Positions 1 through 7,751 of a stretch of DNA of 64,000 nucleotides are shown in pieces. A program made the translations under genes and the position numbers. Below the pieces are notes generated by a model, which saw nothing but the letters and a program-made list of their open reading frames with translations, did not search any database and was not told the origin of the DNA. Position 1 is the stretch's first letter. Every line of letters starts with the position of its first letter. Location of the stretch: NCBI RefSeq assembly GCF_900100975.1, contig NZ_FNFX01000001.1, forward strand, positions 437,820-501,819, given 5' to 3'. This DNA comes from Methylophilus rhizosphaerae (GTDB lineage Bacteria > Pseudomonadota > Gammaproteobacteria > Burkholderiales > Methylophilaceae).

Positions 1-1
1 G

Positions 2-613
2 GCAGACCTGAAAAAAATCTGGGAGCCAGGCTCCAAAGTGAAAAGCTGGAAACAAGTGAACGCCGCTTTCCCTGACAAGCCTATCAACCTGTATGGCCCA
101 GGTACCGCTTCCGGTACATTTGACTACTTCACCGAAGCAGTTAACGGCAAAGCCCAGGCCAGCCGTACAGATTACACGCCATCTGAAGATGACAACGTGC
201 TGGTGCAAGGCGTGGCAGGTAACGTAGGCGGCATGGGCTACTTCGGCCTGGCTTACTACCTGGAAAATACCGATAAACTGAAAGCCGTGCCTATCATGGC
301 CAAAGAGGGCGCAAAACCTGTCCTGCCTTCCGAAGCGACGGTGATGGATGGGACTTACCAGCCACTGTCCCGCCCGATCTTCATTTATGTGAACGCGACT
401 GCCGCTGCGTTCAAACCTGAAGTAAAAGCATTCGTGAACTTCTACCTGGACAATGCACCGGAACTGGTGAAAGAAGTGAAATATGTACCACTGCCAAAAA
501 ATGATTACGAAGCGGTAAAAGCCCACTTCAAATCCCTGAAACCAGGCACCGGCTTCAATGGCTCTCCTGAAATTGGCATCAAGATCACTGACTTGCTGTC
601 CCGTATCAAGTAA
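2..613 (+). CDS. pstS: Phosphate ABC transporter substrate-binding protein PstS (5' truncated)
   Basis: C-terminal part of the periplasmic phosphate-binding protein that delivers phosphate to PstCA. The open frame runs in from the left window edge, so the signal peptide and first lobe are missing. The visible part has the PstS-typical segments KIWEPGS, LYGPGTASGTFDYF (phosphate-contacting loop after the hinge) and NVGGMGYFGLAYY, and ends SRIK. A strong terminator follows directly and then pstC starts, so pstS is probably expressed above the permease genes. The identity is secure from sequence and from the pstCAB context. Confidence 0.95.
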   Translation, partial: ADLKKIWEPGSKVKSWKQVNAAFPDKPINLYGPGTASGTFDYFTEAVNGKAQASRTDYTPSEDDNVLVQGVAGNVGGMGYFGLAYYLENTDKLKAVPIMAKEGAKPVLPSEATVMDGTYQPLSRPIFIYVNATAAAFKPEVKAFVNFYLDNAPELVKEVKYVPLPKNDYEAVKAHFKSLKPGTGFNGSPEIGIKITDLLSRIK

Positions 614-618
614 TGATG

Positions 619-646
619 AAAGGGGCTGGAACCAGCCCCTTTTTTC
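619..646 (+). terminator. Rho-independent terminator after pstS
   Basis: A GC-rich hairpin (AGGGGCTGG, 2-nt loop, CCAGCCCCT) is followed by a run of T. It lies six bases after the pstS stop and before pstC, which fits partial read-through that lowers pstCAB expression relative to pstS. Confidence 0.85.
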
Positions 647-736
647 GTCACAATCCGGTCTGTATCACGAATTATCCGCTAGAATTCTTCCCTGGCAGAT
701 CAAAATTATCTTGGTCTTTGAAAGTTTATCAATCCT

Positions 737-1678
737 ATGGCGACTCAAGCAATGCAAGCACCCGTGGAACTGTCCATCAGCCCAAGACTGGCAAAAAATA
801 TCCGTCGAAACGTTAAAGAGCGCGTGATTGAAGTGATCCTGATGCTGGCGGCACTGGTCGCGGTGGCCACCACATTTGCGATTGTCGGGGTATTGCTGTA
901 TGAGTCTTTGAGTTTCTTTAAAACCGTCTCGATCGTGGAGTTCCTCACCGGCACGGAATGGACACCGCTGTTTGAAGATGCGCATTATGGTATCCTGCCA
1001 CTGGTTTCCGGTACATTAACAACTTCGGCGATTGCACTGGCAGTGGCTGTGCCCATCGGCACTATTTCAGCCATTTTCCTGTCCGAATTTGCTTCACATA
1101 AAACACGTGAAATCATCAAACCGATTCTTGAATTGCTGGTGGGTGTGCCTACCGTGGTATTCGGTTATTTTGCCCTGTTTTTTGTGACCCCGTTGCTGCA
1201 AGCCCTTTATCCGGACTTATCCACGTTCAATATGCTGGGTGCCGGCATTGTGATGGGCATCATGATTATTCCGTATATCGCTTCCCTGTCTGAAGATGCC
1301 ATGCGTGCCGTGCCCATGAGCATGCGCGAAGGCTCTTATGCCATGGGCGCCACACGCTTCCAGACCGCAATCAAGGTCGTGACCCCTGCCGCGATTTCCG
1401 GCATTGTCGCGGCTTATATCCTGGCCATTTCCCGTGCCGTGGGCGAAACCATGGTGGTGGCCATTGCGGCCGGCCAGCAACCTAACCTGACCTTTAACCC
1501 ACTGGAAAGCGCCGCGACGATCACCGCCTATATCGTGCAGGTCGCGATGGGTGATTTGCCACACGGCAGCGTGGGCTACCAGAGTATTTTTGCGGCTGGC
1601 CTGGTACTGATGCTGCTGACCTTGTCCTTCAACATCATCGGCCACTGGGTACGCAAACGCTATCGTGAGGCTTACTAA
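737..1678 (+). CDS. pstC: Phosphate ABC transporter permease PstC
   Basis: Inner-membrane permease that forms the phosphate channel with PstA. It has 313 residues, the usual length. A cytoplasmic N-terminus is followed by a first membrane helix around residues 33-58 and a typical BPD_transp_1 permease core. The EAA-type loop that docks on PstB is seen as EGSYAMGATRFQTAIKVVTPAAISGI followed by ISRAVGETMVV. It is the second gene of pstSCAB; pstA follows after about 90 bases. No phoU is seen downstream of pstB in this window. Confidence 0.95.
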   Translation: MATQAMQAPVELSISPRLAKNIRRNVKERVIEVILMLAALVAVATTFAIVGVLLYESLSFFKTVSIVEFLTGTEWTPLFEDAHYGILPLVSGTLTTSAIALAVAVPIGTISAIFLSEFASHKTREIIKPILELLVGVPTVVFGYFALFFVTPLLQALYPDLSTFNMLGAGIVMGIMIIPYIASLSEDAMRAVPMSMREGSYAMGATRFQTAIKVVTPAAISGIVAAYILAISRAVGETMVVAIAAGQQPNLTFNPLESAATITAYIVQVAMGDLPHGSVGYQSIFAAGLVLMLLTLSFNIIGHWVRKRYREAY

Positions 1679-1765
1679 GTCGCGGAATACGCCACTGACT
1701 AACTGACTGATCATCATAATCACTGCCGGTAGCCGGGCTACCGGGAAATGCAGGAAGAACACCAT

Positions 1766-2704
1766 ATGGAACATAGAGCATCTGTCATTGAAAACCTGGG
1801 CGAAGTCCGCGCCATGATTAAACGCCACAAGCGTAATGATCTGCTGTTTGCCGGCCTAGGCCTGCTATGCCTGATGCTGGGCCTGGTGACACTGATGCTG
1901 CTGTTCTGGCAACTGATTGCTGACGGCTATCCCAAATTCACGCTGGACTTCCTGACAGAATTCCCTTCCCGCCATGCTTCCCGCGCCGGCCTGCTGTCTG
2001 CCTGGACAGGCTCGCTGCTGGTGATGACGGTGACTTTTGTGACTGCGGTACCTATCGGCGTCGCTGCCGGCTTGTACCTGGAAGAATACGCGCCAAAAAA
2101 CTGGTTTACCGACCTGATTGAAATCAACGTGTCCAACCTGGCGGGGGTGCCTTCGATCATTTACGGCCTGCTGGCATTAGGATTGTTTGTCTACATGCTG
2201 GGCTTCGGCCAGAGCATACTCACCGCTGGCCTGACCCTGGCACTGCTGATCCTGCCGATTGTGATTGTATCGACACGTGAAGCCATCCGTGCCATCCCGG
2301 TTTCTATCCGCGAAGCCGCCTACGGCGTGGGCGCCACTAAATGGCAGGTGGTTTACGACCACGTATTCAAATACTCTTATGGCGGTATTCTGACCGGTGT
2401 GATTATCGGCATGTCACGCGCTCTGGGCGAGACTGCACCAATTATCACCATTGGTGCGCTGACCTTCATCGCCTTCCTGCCACCGGCACCGATCACGGCC
2501 GAGCCACCATTCCTCAACTTCGAATGGCTGTCTTCAGGTTTCACCGTGATGCCTATCCAGATGTTTAACTGGCTGTCACGGCCAGACCACGCTTTCCACA
2601 TCAATGCCGCGGCAACCGGCGCACTGATCATCGTGGTCACCCTATTGATGAATGGCGCCGCCATCTGGATGCGCTACAAGATCCGTAAAAATATTAAATG
2701 GTAA
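1766..2704 (+). CDS. pstA: Phosphate ABC transporter permease PstA
   Basis: Second permease of the Pst transporter (312 residues from this start). I chose ATG 1766 over the in-frame ATG at 1748 because AGGAAG at 1752 sits at Shine-Dalgarno distance from it. The protein has an N-terminal helix (around 30-52), the permease core, and the EAA loop REAAYGVGATKWQVVYDHV followed by GMSRALGETAPIITIGA, which is characteristic of PstA. It is transcribed with pstC and pstB. Confidence 0.95.
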   Translation: MEHRASVIENLGEVRAMIKRHKRNDLLFAGLGLLCLMLGLVTLMLLFWQLIADGYPKFTLDFLTEFPSRHASRAGLLSAWTGSLLVMTVTFVTAVPIGVAAGLYLEEYAPKNWFTDLIEINVSNLAGVPSIIYGLLALGLFVYMLGFGQSILTAGLTLALLILPIVIVSTREAIRAIPVSIREAAYGVGATKWQVVYDHVFKYSYGGILTGVIIGMSRALGETAPIITIGALTFIAFLPPAPITAEPPFLNFEWLSSGFTVMPIQMFNWLSRPDHAFHINAAATGALIIVVTLLMNGAAIWMRYKIRKNIKW

Positions 2705-2734
2705 TGCCACACAAGCATAAGTTTAGGAACCTTC

Positions 2735-3514
2735 ATGGCCAACGTAACGACCCCAATTAAAGCTGAAGCACGCGATTTGAACTTCTTTTACAGCAACGGC
2801 GCCCGTGCACTCAAAGGTATTTCCATGCCTTTGTATGAGAACAAGATCACTGCGCTGATCGGCCCTTCCGGCTGCGGTAAATCCACCTTCCTGCGCTGTT
2901 TCAACCGTATGCATGACCTGTATCCAGGCAACAAATACCAGGGCCAGATTGTGATGCATCCTGACAACACCAATGTGCTGGATGCCGGCGTAGACCCGAT
3001 TGAAGTGCGCATGCGCATCAGCATGGTGTTCCAGAAACCTAACCCGTTTCCAAAATCCATCTATGAAAACGTGGCTTATGGCCTGCGCGTACGTGGCGAA
3101 AACAACAAGCGCATCATGGATGACAAGGTAGAAGAGGCACTCAAAGGCGCAGCCTTGTGGAATGAAGTAAAAGACCGCCTGCACGACCTGGCGTTTAATT
3201 TGTCCGGCGGTCAGCAACAACGTTTATGCATTGCCCGCGCACTGGCGACCGATCCGGAAATCATGCTGTTCGACGAGCCGACTTCTGCGCTAGACCCAAT
3301 TGCAACTGCCAATATTGAAGAGCTGATGGTCGAGTTGCGTAGCAAACTGACCATCCTGGTGGTAACGCACAATATGCAGCAGGCAGCGCGCGTGTCTGAT
3401 TACACCGCCTATATGTATCTGGGCGAACTGATCGAATACAATGATACTGACAAGATTTTCACTACGCCCAGCCGTAAAGAAACCGAGGACTACATTACCG
3501 GTAAATTTGGCTGA
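2735..3514 (+). CDS. pstB: Phosphate ABC transporter ATP-binding protein PstB
   Basis: ATPase that powers phosphate import through PstCA; 259 residues, the normal length. Walker A is GPSGCGKST at residues 43-51, the Q-loop lies in [17 protein letters not shown], the ABC signature is LSGGQQQR, Walker B is [13 protein letters not shown], and the H-loop is VVTHNM. The family-specific [14 protein letters not shown] segment separates PstB from other importer ATPases. It is the last gene of the operon and is followed by a very strong terminator. Confidence 0.97.
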   Translation: MANVTTPIKAEARDLNFFYSNGARALKGISMPLYENKITALIGPSGCGKSTFLRCFNRMHDLYPGNKYQGQIVMHPDNTNVLDAGVDPIEVRMRISMVFQKPNPFPKSIYENVAYGLRVRGENNKRIMDDKVEEALKGAALWNEVKDRLHDLAFNLSGGQQQRLCIARALATDPEIMLFDEPTSALDPIATANIEELMVELRSKLTILVVTHNMQQAARVSDYTAYMYLGELIEYNDTDKIFTTPSRKETEDYITGKFG

Positions 3515-3525
3515 TGCTGTGAAAT

Positions 3526-3570
3526 ATCCCAATAAAAAACGCCACAAATTGTGGCGTTTTTTATTGGGAT
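3526..3570 (+). terminator. Perfect 21-bp palindromic terminator after pstB
   Basis: Arms 3526-3546 and 3550-3570 are exact reverse complements around a 3-nt loop (AAT). The core stem GCCACA/TGTGGC is flanked by A6 upstream and T6 downstream, so it can terminate transcription from either direction. It ends the pst operon. Confidence 0.9.
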
Positions 3571-3590
3571 AACCTGCGATCCTTAGAACA

Positions 3591-3602
3591 GAACTGCAGT
3601 TC
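3591..3602. repeat. 12-bp perfect palindrome GAACTGCAGTTC
   Basis: The palindrome lies in the 186-base gap between the pstB terminator and the DUF1330 gene. It could be a regulator site or chance. No clear sigma70 promoter could be placed relative to it. Confidence 0.3.
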
Positions 3603-3756
3603 CTGTAGTTGTATAACACTGGCATTCTTGGTAGATTGCGATTCGAGATGAATCTTCTGACACCATTAAGCGAACATATCGTTATTTCCGTGTTCAGATG
3701 CTATGTTCAGCTTAAAACTCGAACTGATTTTTTAATAAGAATTTGAGGAGTAAAAA

Positions 3757-4080
3757 ATGGCAGCATTTCTAATTGCAGATGTTTTAATCAAAGATGATCA
3801 ATGGGTTCCTGAATATGCAAAACATGTTCATCTGATTGCTGCAAAACATGGTGGAAAGTATTTAAGCCGTAGTGCCAATATAGACGTGCTTGAAGGTAAA
3901 CCACTAGAAAATACTTTAATTGCATTGATCCAGTTTCCAAATAAAGAATCTGCACTGGCATTTGCCAATGACCCGGAATATGCACCCTACTCCCAAGCCA
4001 GACAAGACGGCACTGAAAGCCGTTTCCAGTTGATAGATGATACTGATGTTGCAGGGACCATTCCTTACCTGTCTAAATAA
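3757..4080 (+). CDS. DUF1330 domain protein
   Basis: Small soluble protein of 107 residues with a ferredoxin-like dimeric alpha/beta-barrel fold typical of DUF1330. Recognisable segments are FLIADVLIKDDQWVPEYAKHV, GGKYLSRS and ALIQFPNKESALAFANDPEYAPYSQAR. Biochemical function is unknown for the family; related folds are monooxygenases and small-molecule-binding proteins. A good Shine-Dalgarno (TTGAGGAG) precedes ATG 3757. Its codons are more AT-rich than those of neighbouring pst genes. It stands alone between the pst terminator and a convergent glycosyltransferase. Confidence 0.8.
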   Translation: MAAFLIADVLIKDDQWVPEYAKHVHLIAAKHGGKYLSRSANIDVLEGKPLENTLIALIQFPNKESALAFANDPEYAPYSQARQDGTESRFQLIDDTDVAGTIPYLSK

Positions 4081-4107
4081 GGACTCAGTGTTATCTGGGC
4101 GCAGATC

Positions 4108-4156
4108 GAATGGTGCAATGAATTGAAATTGAATACTGGATTTAATTGCACCATTC
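4108..4156. repeat. 12-bp inverted repeat with 25-nt loop
   Basis: GAATGGTGCAAT at 4108-4119 is matched exactly by its reverse complement at 4145-4156, in the 200-base gap between two convergent genes. The loop and flank carry repeated AATTGAA. It could be a terminator-like structure or the stem of a small RNA. There is no T-run directly after the stem. Confidence 0.4.
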
Positions 4157-4280
4157 TGAATTGAACCAACCTGGTCAATGCAGAACTGGCCAGCCACTGT
4201 GAAAAACAGAGGCAAGCCCGTCGCAAAGTTTTAGCAATGAGAAGCGCTAGCCGTACAGCACTTGTGTACAGCCGATATGA

Positions 4281-5480
4281 TTACGCAGCCGCAGAAGCGG
4301 CCAATGGCAGATACGCCAGCATTAAACGCCCATAGCATCCCAGCAGTTTCTTTGCCTGTGCTTCACTGGACCAAACCTGTTCCACATACCGTTTACCCTG
4401 TTTACCCACCCGCTCACGCAACTGGTGGTCAATCAGCAGGGTTTGCACCTGCTCGGCAAAGTGTAATTCATTATCTTCGGCAATCAATGCGCCCTGCTCC
4501 TGACGCAAAATAGAGGCCGTCCCCAGTTCGGCAATGGCCACCACCGGCGTCGCTTGCGCCATGGCTTCCAGCAGCACCAACCCCTGTGTTTCGCTCTTGG
4601 AGGCAAACACAAAAATATCCGCAGCCTGGTAAGCGGCATTCAGGCCAACATTACGATCCAGGTAACCCAGGAACATGATATTCTGCTGCAAGCCTTTATC
4701 GCGCGCCATTTTCTTCAGCATCGCCTCGGCCGGACCTTCACCGGTAATCACCAGTAATGCTTCAGGGTGATCCTGGATCACCAGTGACAGCATTTCCAGC
4801 AAAAACTGGATATTCTTTTCAAAAGCCACGCGACCCACAAACAGCAGCAAGGGTCGCTGCGCAGGAATACCGTATTTCTCTCTGAAAGCCATACCATCAC
4901 CGGCAACAAAGCGGGAAGCATCCAACCCGGTCGGAATCACCGAGATGGCGGTCGTCACGCCATATTGCTGCAATACATCACGCATCTGTGCCGAAGGCGA
5001 CACCACCGTATCGACCTGCTGGCATTGCTTGTGCGATACCCAGCGTGCAATGTTGACCGCCAGCTTGCGCGGTACCCATGGCAGGTAATGGTGCATATAG
5101 TCTTCAAAGAAGGTGTGATACGTTTCCACCACCGGTACTTGCAGCTTTTTGGCGATTTTCAGGCCAGCATAATGCGCCACAAACGGGGTATGGATATGTA
5201 CCAGGTCGTAATCACCCGGATGCAATGTATCGATATAGGCCATGAGCGAAGACCACTTCATTAAATAATCTTCGGGATCAAAGACAATCCTGCGCGCATC
5301 AATGCGCGTAATCCATGCTTCATCAGCGACCTGGTTTTTATCCGGCGATGATGCATATTGCGGTGCAATCAGGTGCACACTATGCCCTTCAGCGCGCAGG
5401 CTTTCGGCAAAAGTGCGGATACTGGTTGAAACGCCGTTCACACGCGGGAAATACACATCTGAAATCATCAATATTTTCAT
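4281..5480 (-). CDS. GT4-family glycosyltransferase
   Basis: Retaining GT-B glycosyltransferase of 399 residues from ATG 5480. The N-terminus MKILMISDVYFPRVNGVSTSI followed by RTFAESLRAEGHSVHLIAP is typical of the group that includes lipid glycosyltransferases (monoglucosyl-diacylglycerol and sulfoquinovosyl-diacylglycerol synthases) and mannosyltransferases. The donor domain has VGRVAFEKNIQFLLE, GEGP and an E-x7-E motif (SETQGLVLLE, about residue 297). An upstream-extended frame to 5534 exists, but family members start at MKIL. AGGAGG lies about 22 bases before this ATG, so a slightly earlier non-ATG start is possible. It is divergent from a secreted phospholipase-like gene and shares a control region with Pho-box-like repeats. 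A role in glycolipid synthesis is inferred; the acceptor cannot be read from sequence. Confidence 0.75.
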   Translation of the reverse strand: MKILMISDVYFPRVNGVSTSIRTFAESLRAEGHSVHLIAPQYASSPDKNQVADEAWITRIDARRIVFDPEDYLMKWSSLMAYIDTLHPGDYDLVHIHTPFVAHYAGLKIAKKLQVPVVETYHTFFEDYMHHYLPWVPRKLAVNIARWVSHKQCQQVDTVVSPSAQMRDVLQQYGVTTAISVIPTGLDASRFVAGDGMAFREKYGIPAQRPLLLFVGRVAFEKNIQFLLEMLSLVIQDHPEALLVITGEGPAEAMLKKMARDKGLQQNIMFLGYLDRNVGLNAAYQAADIFVFASKSETQGLVLLEAMAQATPVVAIAELGTASILRQEQGALIAEDNELHFAEQVQTLLIDHQLRERVGKQGKRYVEQVWSSEAQAKKLLGCYGRLMLAYLPLAASAAA

Positions 5481-5540
5481 GCCATATTCAGCTTCAATCA
5501 GCCTCCTGTTAACCAGTCTCACATAGCTTAACAATATTGC

Positions 5541-5558
5541 ATGATGCTTTTATGACGG
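5541..5558 (-). promoter_or_regulatory. Pho-box-like site facing the GT4 gene
   Basis: On the minus strand it reads CCGTCAT, AAAA, GCATCAT: two 7-mers with an A/T spacer of 4, matching 14 of 18 positions of the E. coli PhoB box (CTGTCAT-N4-CTGTCAY). A weak -10-like stretch follows about 10-15 bases further toward the gene. It sits about 60 bases upstream of the GT4 start. Confidence 0.5.
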
Positions 5559-5575
5559 AACCTCCTTTCATATCA

Positions 5576-5604
5576 ACGTCATACAATCATCATGCAGCTG
5601 TCAT
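5576..5604 (+). promoter_or_regulatory. Three Pho-box-like 7-mers at 11-bp spacing
   Basis: ACGTCAT (5576), TCATCAT (5587) and CTGTCAT (5598) are spaced exactly 11 bp apart, the helical repeat used by PhoB. They match the 7-mer consensus at 5, 4 and 7 positions. They face the phospholipase/phosphoesterase genes and end 22 bases before the ATG at 5627, which argues for that start or a later one. Confidence 0.5.
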
Positions 5605-5626
5605 GTGTGCAGCGCACAGTGCGGGC

Positions 5627-6490
5627 ATGCCAAAACGAATGATCAGGTGGTCGTGCATTCTGTTTTTACTGATGGCCATGCCGGGAGAAGCGCATGCCTG
5701 GGGACTGTATTCGCATGTGGTTTATACCCATAGCTGGCTGCAAACCCTGCCTCTACTGCCATTGCCGTGGCTGGGTGCCATGCGCCGCTATCCGGCCCTG
5801 GTGCTGGCCGGGGCATGCCTGCCGGATCTCGCCGTTGTTTCGCGCACTTTCAGTCATAGCCACGGCTGGGGCATAGGCCAGCAATTGCTGCAAACCCGCA
5901 ATGAAAGGCAATTGGCGCTGGGTATAGGTTACAACGTACACCTGCTAAGCGATGTCGTCGCCCACCAGCATTTTGTACCGACATTTGAAGCCAAATGGCA
6001 GCATGACAGCCTGCTGACGCATGCCGCCGCGGAATGGGCGATGGATGCCTATCTGCAAACAATGGGCATCCCGACTCCATCGAAGTTGCTGCGCATCCAT
6101 CGAAAAATCATTGTAGAAAGCCTGGTACCCGTGGTGCAATGTGAGCCGCCCATCGTGGAAAAAGCGATTACAAGGTTAGCAGCAGCGGATCAGGCCCTGC
6201 GCCTGTCGCGCATTCCGCAATACCTGCTGCACCGCTATCGCCGGCTGGATAACGAGTTTGAACACAAGCTGGCGTATTACCGCGACCAGGTCACACTGGC
6301 CTTGCATGACCTGCCACAATTACTCAATGGCGATTTCCCGTCGCTGCATGCCGAGCACGTCAACCTGGGTATGGAGCAACTGGATGACTGGCGCCAGAAA
6401 TGCCTGCAGGATACGCGGTTGCGCCCTACCCGTGCCATCCGCGCGTTTGAGAACTACCATCACCAGTGGTTTAACCAGCCGGATAGTTAG
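5627..6490 (+). CDS. Secreted zinc-dependent phospholipase C-like protein
   Basis: Predicted exported hydrolase of the zinc-dependent phospholipase C / S1-P1 nuclease superfamily. From ATG 5627 there is a clear signal peptide (MPKRMIRW, hydrophobic CILFLLMAM, cleavage AHA) that would leave Trp as the mature N-terminus. In the family the N-terminal Trp and nearby His are zinc ligands, and the sequence continues WGLYSHVVYTH. Further likely ligands are CLPDLAVVSR (Asp) and GYNVHLLSDVVAHQHF (His, Asp, His). The frame is open back to 5537, but that extension contains the Pho-box-like repeats and lacks a ribosome site, so 5627 is preferred. The metallophosphoesterase gene follows within 75 bases. 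Substrate is unproven; phospholipid head-group cleavage is inferred. Confidence 0.7.
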   Translation: MPKRMIRWSCILFLLMAMPGEAHAWGLYSHVVYTHSWLQTLPLLPLPWLGAMRRYPALVLAGACLPDLAVVSRTFSHSHGWGIGQQLLQTRNERQLALGIGYNVHLLSDVVAHQHFVPTFEAKWQHDSLLTHAAAEWAMDAYLQTMGIPTPSKLLRIHRKIIVESLVPVVQCEPPIVEKAITRLAAADQALRLSRIPQYLLHRYRRLDNEFEHKLAYYRDQVTLALHDLPQLLNGDFPSLHAEHVNLGMEQLDDWRQKCLQDTRLRPTRAIRAFENYHHQWFNQPDS

Positions 6491-6561
6491 CAAATGACTT
6501 GAATCTGCAGCTTGTGCCACCATTTACCCACTATCGTGTCCCCATCCCTGAAAAATATTCC

Positions 6562-7716
6562 ATGCCCCGTCTGCGGTTCTTGATGACCGTCACCATACTG
6601 GTCGCACTTTTACACTATTACGTCGGCATACGGCTGATCAGTCATCTACCATGGGCAAGCTGGGTACAGTTTGCTGGCTGGACGTTCTTGGGAATATCGG
6701 CACTACTGCAACCCATGGCATTACTGGCACGCGGCATTCGTCACGCTGCCGTGCGTGATGCGGGGAGCTGGATCGCCATGACCATGATGGGCGTTTTCTC
6801 TTCGCTGCTGGTATTGACGGTATTGCGCGATTTATTGCTACTGGCAACGGCTGGCCTGCATGCCCTGGCATGGGTACGGGTGGATTTTGCGGCACTGGAA
6901 AAGAATAGCGCGTTGTTCGCCATTGCTGTTGTGCTGGTTATCAGTGTGGCCGGCTTTTTCAATGCACGTAAGCTGGCGCGCGTCGTGCGTGTGGAAATAC
7001 CTTTACGCAACCTGCCTGCCAGGCTCCATGGCTTCCGTATCGTACAGATCAGTGACATTCATGTGGGCCCGACCATCAAGCAAGGATATCTTAGCCGCAT
7101 CGTTAACCAGGTCAACGCGCTGGAAGCCGACCTGGTGGCCATTACCGGTGATTTGGTGGATGGCCGTGTGCATGAACTTTCGCAGCATACGCAACCGCTG
7201 GCACAGTTAAATGCGCGTCATGGCAGTTTCTTTGTGACTGGCAATCATGAATATTATTCCGGGGCGCTGGAATGGATACAGGAACTGGAACGGCTGGGCA
7301 TACGCGTGTTACTCAATGAGCATGTACAACTAACGCATGACAGCGCCACGCTGGTGCTGGGCGGGATTACAGACTACAGCGCGGAGGCATTCTATGGCCA
7401 TCACCGCAGCGATCCCCAGGCGGCCATTGCCGGCGCACCCGCAGACGCGCCCAAGATCCTGCTGGCTCACCAGCCGCGCAGCGCCCAGGCAGCCGAAGCC
7501 GCAGGGTTTGACCTGCAATTGTCCGGCCATACCCATGGCGGCCAATTCTGGCCGTGGAAGTACTTTGTACCGCTGCAACAACCCTATGTCGCCGGCCTGC
7601 ATCGCCTGGAGGATCTATGGATTTATGTCAGCCGTGGCACCGGCTACTGGGGTCCGCCCAATCGCTTTGGCTCCCCGTCTGAAATTACCTGCCTGACCTT
7701 GGTGGCAGCCCAGTAG
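6562..7716 (+). CDS. Membrane-anchored metallophosphoesterase
   Basis: About 385 residues. An N-terminal half with several hydrophobic helices (roughly residues 5-115) precedes a calcineurin-like phosphoesterase domain of the YkuE/YaeI type. Metal-binding motifs are all present in order: DIHVGP (about 165), GDLVDG, GNHEYYSG (about 228), and SGHTHGGQFWPW (about 320). Relatives such as Bacillus YkuE are envelope phosphatases; the substrate here is unknown. Starts at TTG 6499 and ATG 6562 are both possible and neither has a good ribosome site; I prefer the ATG. It probably forms an operon with the phospholipase-like gene. Confidence 0.75.
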   Translation: MPRLRFLMTVTILVALLHYYVGIRLISHLPWASWVQFAGWTFLGISALLQPMALLARGIRHAAVRDAGSWIAMTMMGVFSSLLVLTVLRDLLLLATAGLHALAWVRVDFAALEKNSALFAIAVVLVISVAGFFNARKLARVVRVEIPLRNLPARLHGFRIVQISDIHVGPTIKQGYLSRIVNQVNALEADLVAITGDLVDGRVHELSQHTQPLAQLNARHGSFFVTGNHEYYSGALEWIQELERLGIRVLLNEHVQLTHDSATLVLGGITDYSAEAFYGHHRSDPQAAIAGAPADAPKILLAHQPRSAQAAEAAGFDLQLSGHTHGGQFWPWKYFVPLQQPYVAGLHRLEDLWIYVSRGTGYWGPPNRFGSPSEITCLTLVAAQ

Positions 7717-7721
7717 AAATG

Positions 7722-7743
7722 GCCAGTGCGCGCCCGCACTGGC
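7722..7743. terminator. Intergenic hairpin between convergent genes
   Basis: Perfect 9-bp stem GCCAGTGCG/CGCACTGGC with a 4-nt loop, placed between the phosphoesterase stop and the convergent mxaL stop. It lacks a T-run, so it may act as an mRNA 3'-end stabiliser or weak bidirectional terminator. Confidence 0.5.
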
Positions 7744-7751
7744 TGCCATTA

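Noticed and set aside
1217-1828. 203-codon minus-strand open frame opposite pstC
   Set aside because: Antisense shadow with His/Gly-rich residue bias; pstC on the other strand is certain.
5537-5626. Upstream start for the phospholipase C-like protein
   Set aside because: The 30 extra residues would precede the signal peptide, have no ribosome site and contain the Pho-box-like repeats.
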